Below are positions 42,485 to 50,760 of a stretch of 64,000 nt of DNA, one piece after another (within the stretch, counting starts at the first letter, position 1; each line of letters begins with the position of its first letter). Location of the stretch: positions 21,992 through 85,991 of the forward strand of contig CAMVMG010000008.1 of the NCBI GenBank assembly GCA_947168525.1, written 5' to 3'. This DNA comes from an uncultured Bacteroidales bacterium (GTDB lineage: Bacteria > Bacteroidota > Bacteroidia > Bacteroidales > UBA932). The notes under the pieces were generated by a model. The model saw nothing but the letters and a program-made list of their open reading frames with translations, ran no database searches and was not told the origin of the DNA. The translations under genes and the position numbers were made by a program.

Positions 42485-42501
42485 TTGCAACCGGGTTGCA
42501 A
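42485..42501 (+). promoter_or_regulatory. Candidate operator: perfect inverted repeat TTGCAAC-CGG-GTTGCAA
   Basis: A 17-base inverted repeat with 7-base arms placed 11 bases upstream of the -7 box of the P-type ATPase gene, overlapping where the -33 element should be. This is a typical site for a metal-responsive repressor or activator, but no regulator gene is adjacent. Confidence 0.5.
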
Positions 42502-42512
42502 GAGAAGGTGTG

Positions 42513-42520
42513 TACCTTTG
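42513..42520 (+). promoter_or_regulatory. -7 promoter box (TACCTTTG) of the P1B ATPase gene
   Basis: Perfect TAnnTTTG match 22 bases before the start codon. Confidence 0.6.
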
Positions 42521-42542
42521 CAGCAGTAAAATACGAAATACG

Positions 42543-44585
42543 ATGGTAAAAGAAGAACATATCCACCACCTTGACACGTGCAACCACTGCAAAGAACATG
42601 AGCACGAACACGAGCATGAACATAATCATGATCACGAACATGAACATGAGCACGAGCATGAGCATGAACATGAACACGAACATGAACATGAACATGAGCA
42701 CGAGCACCACCACCATCACCACCATGGTGAGGAGGAGGGCCATGGACGCCTGGTAAAAATCATTGCGGCGGCCGTACTGCTGGCCGTGGCAGTCGTTATC
42801 GAAAAGAAAACCAACTGGGCTACCTGGCAATACCTGCTGCTGTTTCTGGTCCCGTACCTGATCGTGGGCTGGGACACGTTGAAGGAGGCGGCCGAAGGGC
42901 TGCTGCACGGCGAGGCCCTCAGCGAGGACTTCCTGATGAGCGTGGCCACCCTGGGTGCGCTGGGCATCGGCTTTATGCCGGGCGCGGAAACCCAGTTCCC
43001 GGAAGCTGTCTTTGTGATGCTCTTCTTCCAGGTGGGCGAAATGTTTGAAGAACTGGCCGAGGGCCGTTCCCGCAAGAGCATCTCGCACCTGATGGACATC
43101 CGGCCCGACAGTGCCCATGTGGAACGCGGTGGAAAGCTGGAAACAGTGCACCCGGAAGAGGTAACCCCCGGCGAGGTAATCCTTGTCCAACCCGGCGAGA
43201 AAGTGCCGATGGACGGCATTGTCCTGGAAGGAAACTCCAGCCTGGACACCGTGGCACTGACCGGAGAAAGTGTTCCACGCAGCATCCATGCAGGCGACGA
43301 CATCCTTTCCGGCTGCGTGAACCTGAGCGGAGTGGTGCGGGTAAAGACCACCAAGGCCTTCGGCGAATCCACGGCCGCCAAGATCCTGGACCTGGTGGAA
43401 AACGCCGCCGCCAGCAAATCCAAAAGCGAGAGTTTCATCACCCGTTTTGCCAAGATCTATACACCTATTGTGGTAGCACTGGCCGTCCTTGTGGCCGTGG
43501 TTCCTGGCTTGATTACCGGGCAGTGGGCCACCTGGATTTACCGGGGCCTCATGTTTCTGGTGGTTTCCTGCCCCTGCGCCCTGGTTATTTCCGTCCCGCT
43601 CACCTTCTTCGGCGGCTTGGGCGGTGCCTCCCGCAAGGGTATCCTCATCAAGGGCTCCCACCTGGTGGACAAGCTCTCCCAGGTGAAAACGGTGGTCTTC
43701 GACAAAACCGGCACCCTCACGGAAGGCGTCTTCGAAGTAACTGCCGTGCATCCGGAAGTCATCGACCAGACGGAACTTCTGCACTTGGCCGCCCATGTGG
43801 AACGCCACTCCACACACCCCATCGCCCTGGCCCTGCGAAACGCCTACCCGAACGAGGCCGACACCTGCTCTGTAGAGGGCATCGAAGAAACCGCCGGGCA
43901 CGGCATCATCGCCACTGTGAACGGAAAGAAAGTGGCCGTAGGCAACAGCAAGCTCATGGACAAATTGGGAGCCGCCTGGCATCCCTGCCACCACAACGGC
44001 ACCATCATCCATGTGGCCATCGACGGGGAATATGCCGGCCACATCGTCATCAGCGACCGCATCAAGGCCGATGCCGCTGAAGGCATCCAGGCCCTCCGGA
44101 ACGCAGGAATCGGCAAGACTGTCATGCTCACCGGTGATCAGGAAAGCGTGGCCGCCGCCGTGGCCCAGGCCCTGAAAGTGGACGAATACCACGCCCAGCT
44201 GCTGCCGGCCGACAAGGTGGCAGAAGTAGAGAAGCTCCTAAGCCAGGGCACGCTGGCCTTCGTGGGTGACGGCATCAACGACGCTCCTGTCCTTACCCGG
44301 GCCGATGTAGGCATCGCCATGGGCGCCCTGGGCTCCGACGCCGCCATCGAAGCCGCCGATGTGGTGCTGATGGACGACAAGCCCTCCAAGATTGCCCTGG
44401 CCGTGCAGATTGCCCGCCGCACGCTGCGCATCGCCCAGGAGAATATCGCTCTGGCAATCGGCATTAAAGTAGCGGTTCTGGTATTGGCCGCCCTGGGGCT
44501 GGCCACCATGTGGATGGCAGTCTTCGCCGACGTGGGCGTAACCGTACTGGCTGTGCTCAACGCCATGCGCGCCCTGAAAGCATAA
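42543..44585 (+). CDS. P1B-type heavy-metal ATPase with His-rich N-terminal tail (Zn/Cd/Co exporter type)
   Basis: A 680-residue ATPase. The N terminus has CNHC at residues 13-16 followed by roughly 45 residues of alternating His-Glu ending in seven His, in place of the usual HMA domain. The core is complete: membrane CPC motif (VVSCPCALVIS near residue 350), phosphorylation motif DKTGTLT near 387, the HP locus (RHSTHP near 425) and GDGINDAP near 576. It pumps Zn, Cd or a related ion out of the cytoplasm. The ATG at 42543 is preferred; in-frame codons further upstream belong to the repeat array. Confidence 0.93.
   Translation: MVKEEHIHHLDTCNHCKEHEHEHEHEHNHDHEHEHEHEHEHEHEHEHEHEHEHEHHHHHHHGEEEGHGRLVKIIAAAVLLAVAVVIEKKTNWATWQYLLLFLVPYLIVGWDTLKEAAEGLLHGEALSEDFLMSVATLGALGIGFMPGAETQFPEAVFVMLFFQVGEMFEELAEGRSRKSISHLMDIRPDSAHVERGGKLETVHPEEVTPGEVILVQPGEKVPMDGIVLEGNSSLDTVALTGESVPRSIHAGDDILSGCVNLSGVVRVKTTKAFGESTAAKILDLVENAAASKSKSESFITRFAKIYTPIVVALAVLVAVVPGLITGQWATWIYRGLMFLVVSCPCALVISVPLTFFGGLGGASRKGILIKGSHLVDKLSQVKTVVFDKTGTLTEGVFEVTAVHPEVIDQTELLHLAAHVERHSTHPIALALRNAYPNEADTCSVEGIEETAGHGIIATVNGKKVAVGNSKLMDKLGAAWHPCHHNGTIIHVAIDGEYAGHIVISDRIKADAAEGIQALRNAGIGKTVMLTGDQESVAAAVAQALKVDEYHAQLLPADKVAEVEKLLSQGTLAFVGDGINDAPVLTRADVGIAMGALGSDAAIEAADVVLMDDKPSKIALAVQIARRTLRIAQENIALAIGIKVAVLVLAALGLATMWMAVFADVGVTVLAVLNAMRALKA
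42599..42727 (+). repeat. Hexanucleotide-type repeat coding the His-Glu tail
   Basis: About 20 units of GAR-CAY encode His-Glu pairs, then seven His codons. Such a repeat can expand or contract without shifting the frame. Confidence 0.85.
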
Positions 44586-45302
44586 TCACTGGGACGACAC
44601 AGCCGAGAGCGTAGCCACGGAAATGCGCGGCCCCGGGCCGAAGGCATCACGCACCGTCTCATAGCAGGCAGCCAGCGTGGCCCCGGTGGTAAAGGTGTCA
44701 TCTACCAGGAGAACATGGTTACAGGGAACGGTTTTCCGCACGTGGAACACGCCGCTCACGTTTTTCAGACGCGCATCGGCATCCAGGCGGGTCTGGGTCC
44801 GGGTCTTGCGGAGGCGCACCAGCACATCCGTACGCAGGGAGGCCTCCAGCTCCCCGGCCAGCTGGGCGGCAATCACCTGGGCCTGGTTGTACCCCCGCTG
44901 CCAGAGCCGGGAAAAATGGAGCGGCACCGGAATCACCAGGTCTACAGATGCAAAATGAGGCTGACTGGCCATGTATCGGCCTAACTCGGCTGCGAAATAC
45001 CTTCCGGCAGAGAGATTGCGCCCGTATTTGAGCGCCTGGGGAATTCTCTTGTAAGGATTGGCATGATGGTAGAACAGCAGCGCCGCTGCATAGGCGTAGT
45101 CCATGCGCTCTCCGCAGGAGCGCCTCCGCTCCAGCAGTGCATTCAATTCGTCGGCCATGGGATTGTGCACGCGCTCCCAATAATAGGTTAGGGGCAGGTC
45201 TTCCGCACACCAGATGCACAGGGGATTTTCGCTCACCCCCAGCCTTTGCCCGCAGACCAGACATTCCCGCGGCATCATCACGTCCAGCATTTCCCGTAAC
45301 AT
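44586..45302 (-). CDS. ComF-family phosphoribosyltransferase-like protein
   Basis: A 238-residue ComF-type protein with an N-terminal four-Cys zinc-finger-like stretch (CLVCG and CIWC at about residues 14-35) and a C-terminal phosphoribosyltransferase domain with LLVDDTFTTGATL near residue 205. In competent bacteria ComF works in DNA uptake; in others its role is unclear. Its stop abuts the stop of the P-type ATPase gene with no spacer. The start chosen lies 77 bases after fabG; a long upstream in-frame extension covers fabG antisense and is rejected. Confidence 0.85.
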   Translation of the reverse strand: MLREMLDVMMPRECLVCGQRLGVSENPLCIWCAEDLPLTYYWERVHNPMADELNALLERRRSCGERMDYAYAAALLFYHHANPYKRIPQALKYGRNLSAGRYFAAELGRYMASQPHFASVDLVIPVPLHFSRLWQRGYNQAQVIAAQLAGELEASLRTDVLVRLRKTRTQTRLDADARLKNVSGVFHVRKTVPCNHVLLVDDTFTTGATLAACYETVRDAFGPGPRISVATLSAVSSQ

Positions 45303-45330
45303 GACCGCAAGATACCCACAGAAATGCAAA

Positions 45331-45363
45331 AACGGCACAATCGGTAAAAAGATTGCGCCGTTT
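45331..45363 (-). terminator. Terminator of the pepP-ahcY-nhaA-fabG operon
   Basis: A 12-base stem with one mismatch (45331-45342 with 45351-45362) followed on the minus strand by a five-T run. A second, mutually exclusive 11-base perfect pairing exists between 45340-45350 and 45370-45380. Confidence 0.75.
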
Positions 45364-45379
45364 TTTCTGTTTTTACCGA

Positions 45380-46126
45380 TTAGCAGTACATGCCGCCGTT
45401 CACGGCAATCACCTGCCCGGTGACATAGCTGGAAAGGTCGCTGGCCAGATAGAGGGCCGTATTGGCGATATCCTCCACCGTGCCGCCCCGTTTCAGGGGA
45501 ATCATCTTGAGGTATTCGTCCTTCACAGCCTGGGGCAGGGCATCTGTCATCTCCGAGATGATGAAACCCGGAGCGATGGCATTGGCCCGTACGCCGCGGG
45601 CGCCCATTTCCTTGGCCACGGACTTGGCCATGGCGATGAGCCCCGCCTTGGAGGCCGAGTAATTCACCTGTCCGGGGTTCCCGGTCTGCCCGGCGATGGA
45701 AGCCATGTTGATGATGCTGCCCCCCTTCTGGCGGGCCATTACCGGCACCACGGCATGCAGGAAGTTGAATGCACCCTTCATGTTCACGGCAATCACGGCA
45801 TCCCACTGCTGCTCGCTCATGCGCATCACCAGGCCGTCCTTGGTAATGCCAGCATTGTTCACCAGCACATCAATCCGGCCGAAGTCTTTAACAATTTCCT
45901 CCACCACGGTCTGCGTTTCCTCGAAATTGGCGCAGTTGGAGGCATAGCCCTTTACCCGGTGGCCAAAGGTCTCGATTTCCCGGATGGTCTCCTGGGCCAT
46001 CTCATTGATTACCAGGTCCGTGAAGGCGATATCGGCCCCTTCCGAGGCGAATTTGAGGGCGATGGCCTTGCCGATTCCGCGCGCTGCGCCGGTAATTAAA
46101 GCGGTTTTTCCGTCTAAAAGTCCCAT
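45380..46126 (-). CDS. fabG: 3-oxoacyl-[acyl-carrier-protein] reductase
   Basis: A 248-residue classical short-chain dehydrogenase. The cofactor loop GAARGIGKA is at residues 13-21, NNAG at 90, the catalytic Ser in MASIAGQTGNPGQ near 142 and the YSASK pair near 155. It reduces 3-oxoacyl-ACP with NADPH in fatty acid synthesis. It follows nhaA by three bases and ends the operon at the terminator. Confidence 0.92.
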   Translation of the reverse strand: MGLLDGKTALITGAARGIGKAIALKFASEGADIAFTDLVINEMAQETIREIETFGHRVKGYASNCANFEETQTVVEEIVKDFGRIDVLVNNAGITKDGLVMRMSEQQWDAVIAVNMKGAFNFLHAVVPVMARQKGGSIINMASIAGQTGNPGQVNYSASKAGLIAMAKSVAKEMGARGVRANAIAPGFIISEMTDALPQAVKDEYLKMIPLKRGGTVEDIANTALYLASDLSSYVTGQVIAVNGGMYC

Positions 46127-46129
46127 ATC

Positions 46130-47548
46130 TTATTTCTTGTTTTTCTGTAATTTGGCTACTATGTTGATAAGCACCGCTCCCAGTACGCCGGAAGCGATGG
46201 AGCCCATGAGCACGGCTATTTTCCCCGCATCGCGCAGATGCTGGGTAACGGCCGGGTCTATTCCCTCACCGGCGAAGGACAGCGTATCCACGAAGATGGA
46301 CATGGTAAAGCCGATACCGCCCAGGCAGGCCACGGCAAAGAGCATGGGCCAGGTAGACTTGGCCGGCATTTCGCCCACTTTGAACCGGATGGCCAGCCAG
46401 GATGCCAGCGTGATGCCGATGGGCTTCCCCAGCAGCAAGCCCAGGACAATACCCAGCCCTACGCCGCCCAGGGCAGGATCGATGTGGAACACATTGAAAT
46501 AGGAGAGGTCCGGAATTTCCACGCCGGCGTTGGCCAGGGCAAAGATGGGCATGATGGCGAAGTTCACGATGGGATTGAGCTTGTGCTCCAGCCGGTAGGA
46601 AGGCGGGATGGTCTTCTTGGTCAGGCTGGACAGGCGGCGCAGGTAGAAGCGCTGCGGCCCGTTGGGGAACGACTCGTTGGTGTGCACGGATTCGGACTCT
46701 ACCAGCCCGTTGTACAGGATACCGGCACGGCGGTGGAACTTGGCCTTGTTGTAGCGGGCGTCCATCGGGATAAGCAGGGCGATCACCACGCCGGTCATGG
46801 TGGCGTGAATGCCGCTGTAGTAGAACAGGAACCATACGACAATGGCCGGAACCACATAATAGGCAATCCGCTTTTCTCCCAGTTTTTTCATCAGGGCCAC
46901 AAACAGGATCACCATCAGGGCAATGAACAGCAGTGGCAGTTTGATGGTGCCGCCATAAAAGAACGCCACCACCAGGATGGCGATCAGGTCATCGGCAATG
47001 GCCAGGGCCGTGAGGAACACCTTCAGGGAGATGGGCACTTTGTCACCCAGGATGGACAGTATGCCCACTGCAAAGGCGATATCGGTGGCTGTGGGAATGC
47101 CCCAGCCGGAAGAAGCCAGCGTACCATGGTTTACGATGGTGTAGATAAGGGCGGGGAATACCACACCGCCGAAGGCCGCGATTACCGGAAGGATGGCTTT
47201 CTTGAAGGAGGAGAGCTCTCCGCACACCACTTCCCGCTTGATTTCCAGGCCCACGGTGAAGAAGAAGATCACCATGAGGATGTCGTTGATGAACTTCTCC
47301 ACTGTCATCCCGTGGGGGAAGACCCAGTCTACGGTGCCGCCCGGCGACTTGATGTTCATGGTGAATTCCGTTTCCAGGAACGCGTGATAGACGTGCTTGG
47401 TGAAAGGCAGGTTGGCCAGCAACATGGCAAGGACCACGCAGCCCAGCAGCACCACGCCGTTGGCCCAAGGCTGCTTGGTGAATTTCTTCTGCGAAATCTG
47501 GAAGTTGTGCACTTCCTTGTTCCACCAGTATATAGGAATAAGCGCCAT
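46130..47548 (-). CDS. nhaA: Na+/H+ antiporter NhaA
   Basis: A 472-residue NhaA with about twelve membrane helices. The ion-binding Asp pair is in LTALAIADDLIAILVVAFFY near residue 160 and the TATDIAFAVGILSILG segment near 135 is typical. A hydrophilic insert of about 50 residues around position 275-325 is longer than in E. coli NhaA but common in Bacteroidota. It exchanges Na+ for H+ across the inner membrane. It starts two bases after ahcY. Confidence 0.93.
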   Translation of the reverse strand: MALIPIYWWNKEVHNFQISQKKFTKQPWANGVVLLGCVVLAMLLANLPFTKHVYHAFLETEFTMNIKSPGGTVDWVFPHGMTVEKFINDILMVIFFFTVGLEIKREVVCGELSSFKKAILPVIAAFGGVVFPALIYTIVNHGTLASSGWGIPTATDIAFAVGILSILGDKVPISLKVFLTALAIADDLIAILVVAFFYGGTIKLPLLFIALMVILFVALMKKLGEKRIAYYVVPAIVVWFLFYYSGIHATMTGVVIALLIPMDARYNKAKFHRRAGILYNGLVESESVHTNESFPNGPQRFYLRRLSSLTKKTIPPSYRLEHKLNPIVNFAIMPIFALANAGVEIPDLSYFNVFHIDPALGGVGLGIVLGLLLGKPIGITLASWLAIRFKVGEMPAKSTWPMLFAVACLGGIGFTMSIFVDTLSFAGEGIDPAVTQHLRDAGKIAVLMGSIASGVLGAVLINIVAKLQKNKK

Positions 47549-47550
47549 AA

Positions 47551-48789
47551 TTACTTGTACAAATAGTTATACTGTTCCGCGGAAAGCGTGTCTATAGAAA
47601 CGCCCCAGTCCTTGAGCTTGCGCAGGGCTACCTCCCGGTCTATCTCGGCAGGCACCTGGTTGAGGACGCTGCCGATGGTGCCGCGGTGGTCGGCCAGGTA
47701 CCGGGCGCTGAGCGCCTGGATGGCGAACGACATGTCCATGATCTCTGCCGGATGCCCGTCGCCGGCGGCAAGGTTCACCAAACGGCCCTCGGCGATGATG
47801 TACACTGTGCGGCCATTTTCCAGTTTATAGGCCTCGATATTGTTCCTGGCCCTCCTGTGGCTCACAGCCATCTTCCGGAGGTCCGCCACAGCCACCTCCA
47901 CGTCAAAATGCCCGGCATTGCAGCAGATGGCGCCGTCTTTCATCCGGAGGAAACACTCCGGCGTGATGACATCCTTGCAGCCTGTGACGGTCACGAAGAT
48001 ATCGCCCAGAGCGGCGGCCTCCAGCATCGGCATCACCTTGAAGCCGTCCATGACAGCTTCCATCGCCTTGACGGGATCCACTTCTGTTACAATGATTTCC
48101 GCGCCCAGCCCTTTGGCCCGCATGGCTACTCCCTTGCCGCACCAGCCGTAACCGGCCACCACGACGTTCTTACCAGCCACGATCAGGTTGGTGGTACGGT
48201 TGATGCCGTCCCATACGCTCTGGCCCGTGCCGTAGCGGTTGTCAAACAGGTGCTTGCAGTCGGCGTCGTTGACCAGCATCATGGGGAACTTGAGCCGGCC
48301 TGCGGCAGCCATCGCCTTTAGGCGCAGGATGCCGGTAGTGGTTTCCTCGCATCCGCCGATGACCCCGGGAACCAGCTCCGGGAATTCGTTGTGGAGGGTG
48401 GTCACGAGGTCCCCGCCGTCGTCAATGATGATGTTGGGCCCCACCCGGAGCACACTGCGGATATCATCCATGTATTCCTGCTCCGTGGCACCGTGGATGG
48501 CGAAGACATGGAGGCCTTCGTGCGACAGGGCGGCGGCGACGTCGTCCTGGGTGCTGAGGGGGTTGGAGCCGGTGATGTACATGTCGGCCCCGCCAGCGGC
48601 CATTACCTCGCACAGGTGGGCGGTTTTGGCCTCCAGGTGTACACTGAGGGCGATTTTGAGCCCCTTGAAGGGCTTACTTTCCGCGAAATCCTTTTCTATC
48701 CCTTCCAGAAGGGGCATGTGGCTGCGGACCCAGCTGAGTTTGAGTTCACCGCTTTCCCACAGGTTGATATCTCTGATATGATTTTCCAT
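47551..48789 (-). CDS. ahcY: Adenosylhomocysteinase
   Basis: A 412-residue S-adenosylhomocysteine hydrolase. It has the NAD-binding GYGWCGKGVAMRAKGLGAEIIVTEVDP region near residue 205-230, the FDNRYGTGQS motif near 175, and the family C-terminal LSAEQYNYLYK. It splits S-adenosylhomocysteine into adenosine and homocysteine in the methyl cycle. It sits in a run pepP-ahcY-nhaA-fabG with very short gaps. Confidence 0.95.
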   Translation of the reverse strand: MENHIRDINLWESGELKLSWVRSHMPLLEGIEKDFAESKPFKGLKIALSVHLEAKTAHLCEVMAAGGADMYITGSNPLSTQDDVAAALSHEGLHVFAIHGATEQEYMDDIRSVLRVGPNIIIDDGGDLVTTLHNEFPELVPGVIGGCEETTTGILRLKAMAAAGRLKFPMMLVNDADCKHLFDNRYGTGQSVWDGINRTTNLIVAGKNVVVAGYGWCGKGVAMRAKGLGAEIIVTEVDPVKAMEAVMDGFKVMPMLEAAALGDIFVTVTGCKDVITPECFLRMKDGAICCNAGHFDVEVAVADLRKMAVSHRRARNNIEAYKLENGRTVYIIAEGRLVNLAAGDGHPAEIMDMSFAIQALSARYLADHRGTIGSVLNQVPAEIDREVALRKLKDWGVSIDTLSAEQYNYLYK

Positions 48790-48810
48790 AATGCAAATCC
48801 ATTGAACAGA

Positions 48811-50214
48811 CTACCGGGCGGCGGCCATGGCAGCCTCTACCTCGTCCGGGGAAACCGGCAGGCGTTTGGGTCCCAGCCGGCGGGCGCCGTCGGCCGTTAC
48901 CAGTACGTCGTCTTCCAGGCGGATGCCGCCGAAGTCGTAATAGGCCTCCAGCCTGGCGTAATTCACGAAATCGTAGCCCAGGCCTTCCTTCTTGAACTTC
49001 TCAATGAGCGCAGGGATGAAGTAGATGCCGGGTTCATCGGTGATCACATGGCCGGGGACCAGGCGGCGGGCCATCCGGAGGGAGCCCAGGCCCAGCTGCT
49101 TGGCGCGGGTTTGATCCGGGTCGTAGCCCACCAGGTTCTCTCCCAGGTCTTCCATGTCGTGCACATCCAGGCCCATGTTGTGGCCCAGGCCGTGCGGCTG
49201 GAACAGACCGGCGATTCCCTTGGCCACCATCTCGTCCAAATCGCCCTTCACAAGACCCAGGGCGCTCAGGCCTTCCAGCATTTTGCGAGCCGTGGCCAGG
49301 TGCACTTCCCGATAGGTGACGCCCGGTTTGGTGAGGCTGAAAGCAAGCTGGTTGCAATCGTATACAATCTGGTAAATATCACGCTGTTTCTGGGTGAACT
49401 TGCCGGAGGTGGGATAGGTGCGGGTGAAATCCGATGCATAGTGCTCGTTGCTTTCTACGCCGGCATCGATCACCATCAGTTTTCCGGGCTCGATCACTTT
49501 GTCGTGCAGGTGGTTGTGCAGGGTTTCTCCGTGCTGGGTGAGGATGGTGGGGAAAGAGACGCCCCAGCCTTTGGCCAGTGCCACGCCTTCCATCTTGCCC
49601 ACAATATCCTGTTCCACGATGCCGGGGACGATAGAATCACGGGCCACTGAATGCATTTCGTATCCCAGGGCGCAGGCGTCGTCGATGGCCTGGATTTCAA
49701 TGTCTTCCTTGATCAGGCGCATGGAGATGACAGCCTCTGTCAGGGGACGGGAAACAGCTTTATCGATGCGGGCGCGACCCATGATTTCCATCAGCCGCAG
49801 CGTGTTGAAGTATCGGGAAGGGGCCAGATAATGGACCGTGCGGCCGGCCTTGACAGCCTGTTTGGCATCGGCATCCACCTGGGCATAGGGGGCGCTGCCG
49901 GCCACGCCTGCCGAGGCGGCCCGGGAAGCGACCGAGGGTTGCGGACCCATCCAGATGATGTCGTCGATGTCTACGTCGTCGGCATAGATGGTTTCCCGGC
50001 CGGAGTCGATATCCAGGATGGCGGCGTAACGGGGCTCGTCCAGGCCGAAGAAATATAGCCAGGAGCTGTCCTGGCGCCATTTATAGCAATTGTCTTTGTA
50101 CTGGGCGGGCGCCTCTGCGTTTCCGATAAACAGGATGACGCCGCTTTCCCCGGCTGCGCGCATTTTCTCCAGCAGTGTCCGGCGGCGGCTTATATAAATT
50201 TCTTTTGCAAACAT
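48811..50214 (-). CDS. Xaa-Pro aminopeptidase (M24B)
   Basis: A 467-residue metallopeptidase with an N-terminal creatinase-like domain and the M24 pita-bread domain. Metal ligands are visible as VIDAGVESNEHYASDFTRT (two Asp) near residue 240, GLGHNMGLDVHD near 345 and DEPGIYF then GGIRLEDDV toward the end. It removes an N-terminal residue before proline from peptides in the cytoplasm. The start at 50214 lies 23 bases from a perfect -7 box; a long in-frame upstream extension crosses the DUF456 gene and is rejected. Confidence 0.93.
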   Translation of the reverse strand: MFAKEIYISRRRTLLEKMRAAGESGVILFIGNAEAPAQYKDNCYKWRQDSSWLYFFGLDEPRYAAILDIDSGRETIYADDVDIDDIIWMGPQPSVASRAASAGVAGSAPYAQVDADAKQAVKAGRTVHYLAPSRYFNTLRLMEIMGRARIDKAVSRPLTEAVISMRLIKEDIEIQAIDDACALGYEMHSVARDSIVPGIVEQDIVGKMEGVALAKGWGVSFPTILTQHGETLHNHLHDKVIEPGKLMVIDAGVESNEHYASDFTRTYPTSGKFTQKQRDIYQIVYDCNQLAFSLTKPGVTYREVHLATARKMLEGLSALGLVKGDLDEMVAKGIAGLFQPHGLGHNMGLDVHDMEDLGENLVGYDPDQTRAKQLGLGSLRMARRLVPGHVITDEPGIYFIPALIEKFKKEGLGYDFVNYARLEAYYDFGGIRLEDDVLVTADGARRLGPKRLPVSPDEVEAAMAAAR

Positions 50215-50237
50215 GGGCGGAATATTTTTTGTTTGTC

Positions 50238-50245
50238 CAAAGATA
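50238..50245 (-). promoter_or_regulatory. -7 promoter box (TATCTTTG) of the pepP operon
   Basis: Perfect consensus on the minus strand, 23 bases before the start. It is divergent from the box at 50251. Confidence 0.6.
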
Positions 50246-50250
50246 ATCAA

Positions 50251-50258
50251 TATTTTTG
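50251..50258 (+). promoter_or_regulatory. -7 promoter box (TATTTTTG) of the DUF456 gene
   Basis: Perfect consensus ending four bases before the ATG at 50263, so the transcript would have almost no leader. Confidence 0.55.
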
Positions 50259-50262
50259 TGCA

Positions 50263-50757
50263 ATGGAAACTTTTATAGCCATACTGGCCCTCATTCTGGG
50301 CCTCGCAGGCATTATCGGAAGCATCGCCCCGGGGCTGCCCGGTCCGCCCCTGAGCTGGGTAGGCATGCTCATACTGTATATCTGGGGGGCGGGCACCAAC
50401 GGCGCCGGAGATCCCATGTCCACCACGTTCCTCCTGGTGTGGCTGGGCATTGTCATCGTGGTCAGCATCCTGGATTACGTTGTCCCTGCGTACTTTACCA
50501 AGCTCACCGGTGGAAGTAAATACGGCGGCTGGGGAGCCATCGCCGGCCTGTTCGTGGGGCTTATCTATCCTCCCGTCGGCATGATCATGGGCTCGCTGCT
50601 GGGGGCCTTCCTGGCAGAACTGTTCCTGGCCAACAAACCGGCCATCTCCTCCTTGAAATCGGCCTTCGGGGCCTTCCTGGGCTTTCTGTTCGGAACCGGC
50701 CTCAAGCTCATCTGCTCGGCAGTGATGCTGTTTTACATCATCGTTTATGCCTTCTAA
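50263..50757 (+). CDS. DUF456 membrane protein
   Basis: A 164-residue protein with four or five hydrophobic segments and the Gly-rich DUF456 pattern (IIGSIAPGLPGPPLSWVG near residue 17 and GSKYGGWGAIAGLFVGL near 85). The family is of unknown function and is widespread in Bacteroidota. It starts four bases after a -7 box and ends three bases before the membrane AraC gene, so the two are probably one operon. Confidence 0.85.
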   Translation: METFIAILALILGLAGIIGSIAPGLPGPPLSWVGMLILYIWGAGTNGAGDPMSTTFLLVWLGIVIVVSILDYVVPAYFTKLTGGSKYGGWGAIAGLFVGLIYPPVGMIMGSLLGAFLAELFLANKPAISSLKSAFGAFLGFLFGTGLKLICSAVMLFYIIVYAF

Positions 50758-50760
50758 CCC

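Noticed and set aside
45303..45806. N-terminal extension of the ComF frame
   Set aside because: It is a shadow of fabG and crosses a terminator; the zinc-finger motif sits at the expected place with the start at 45302.
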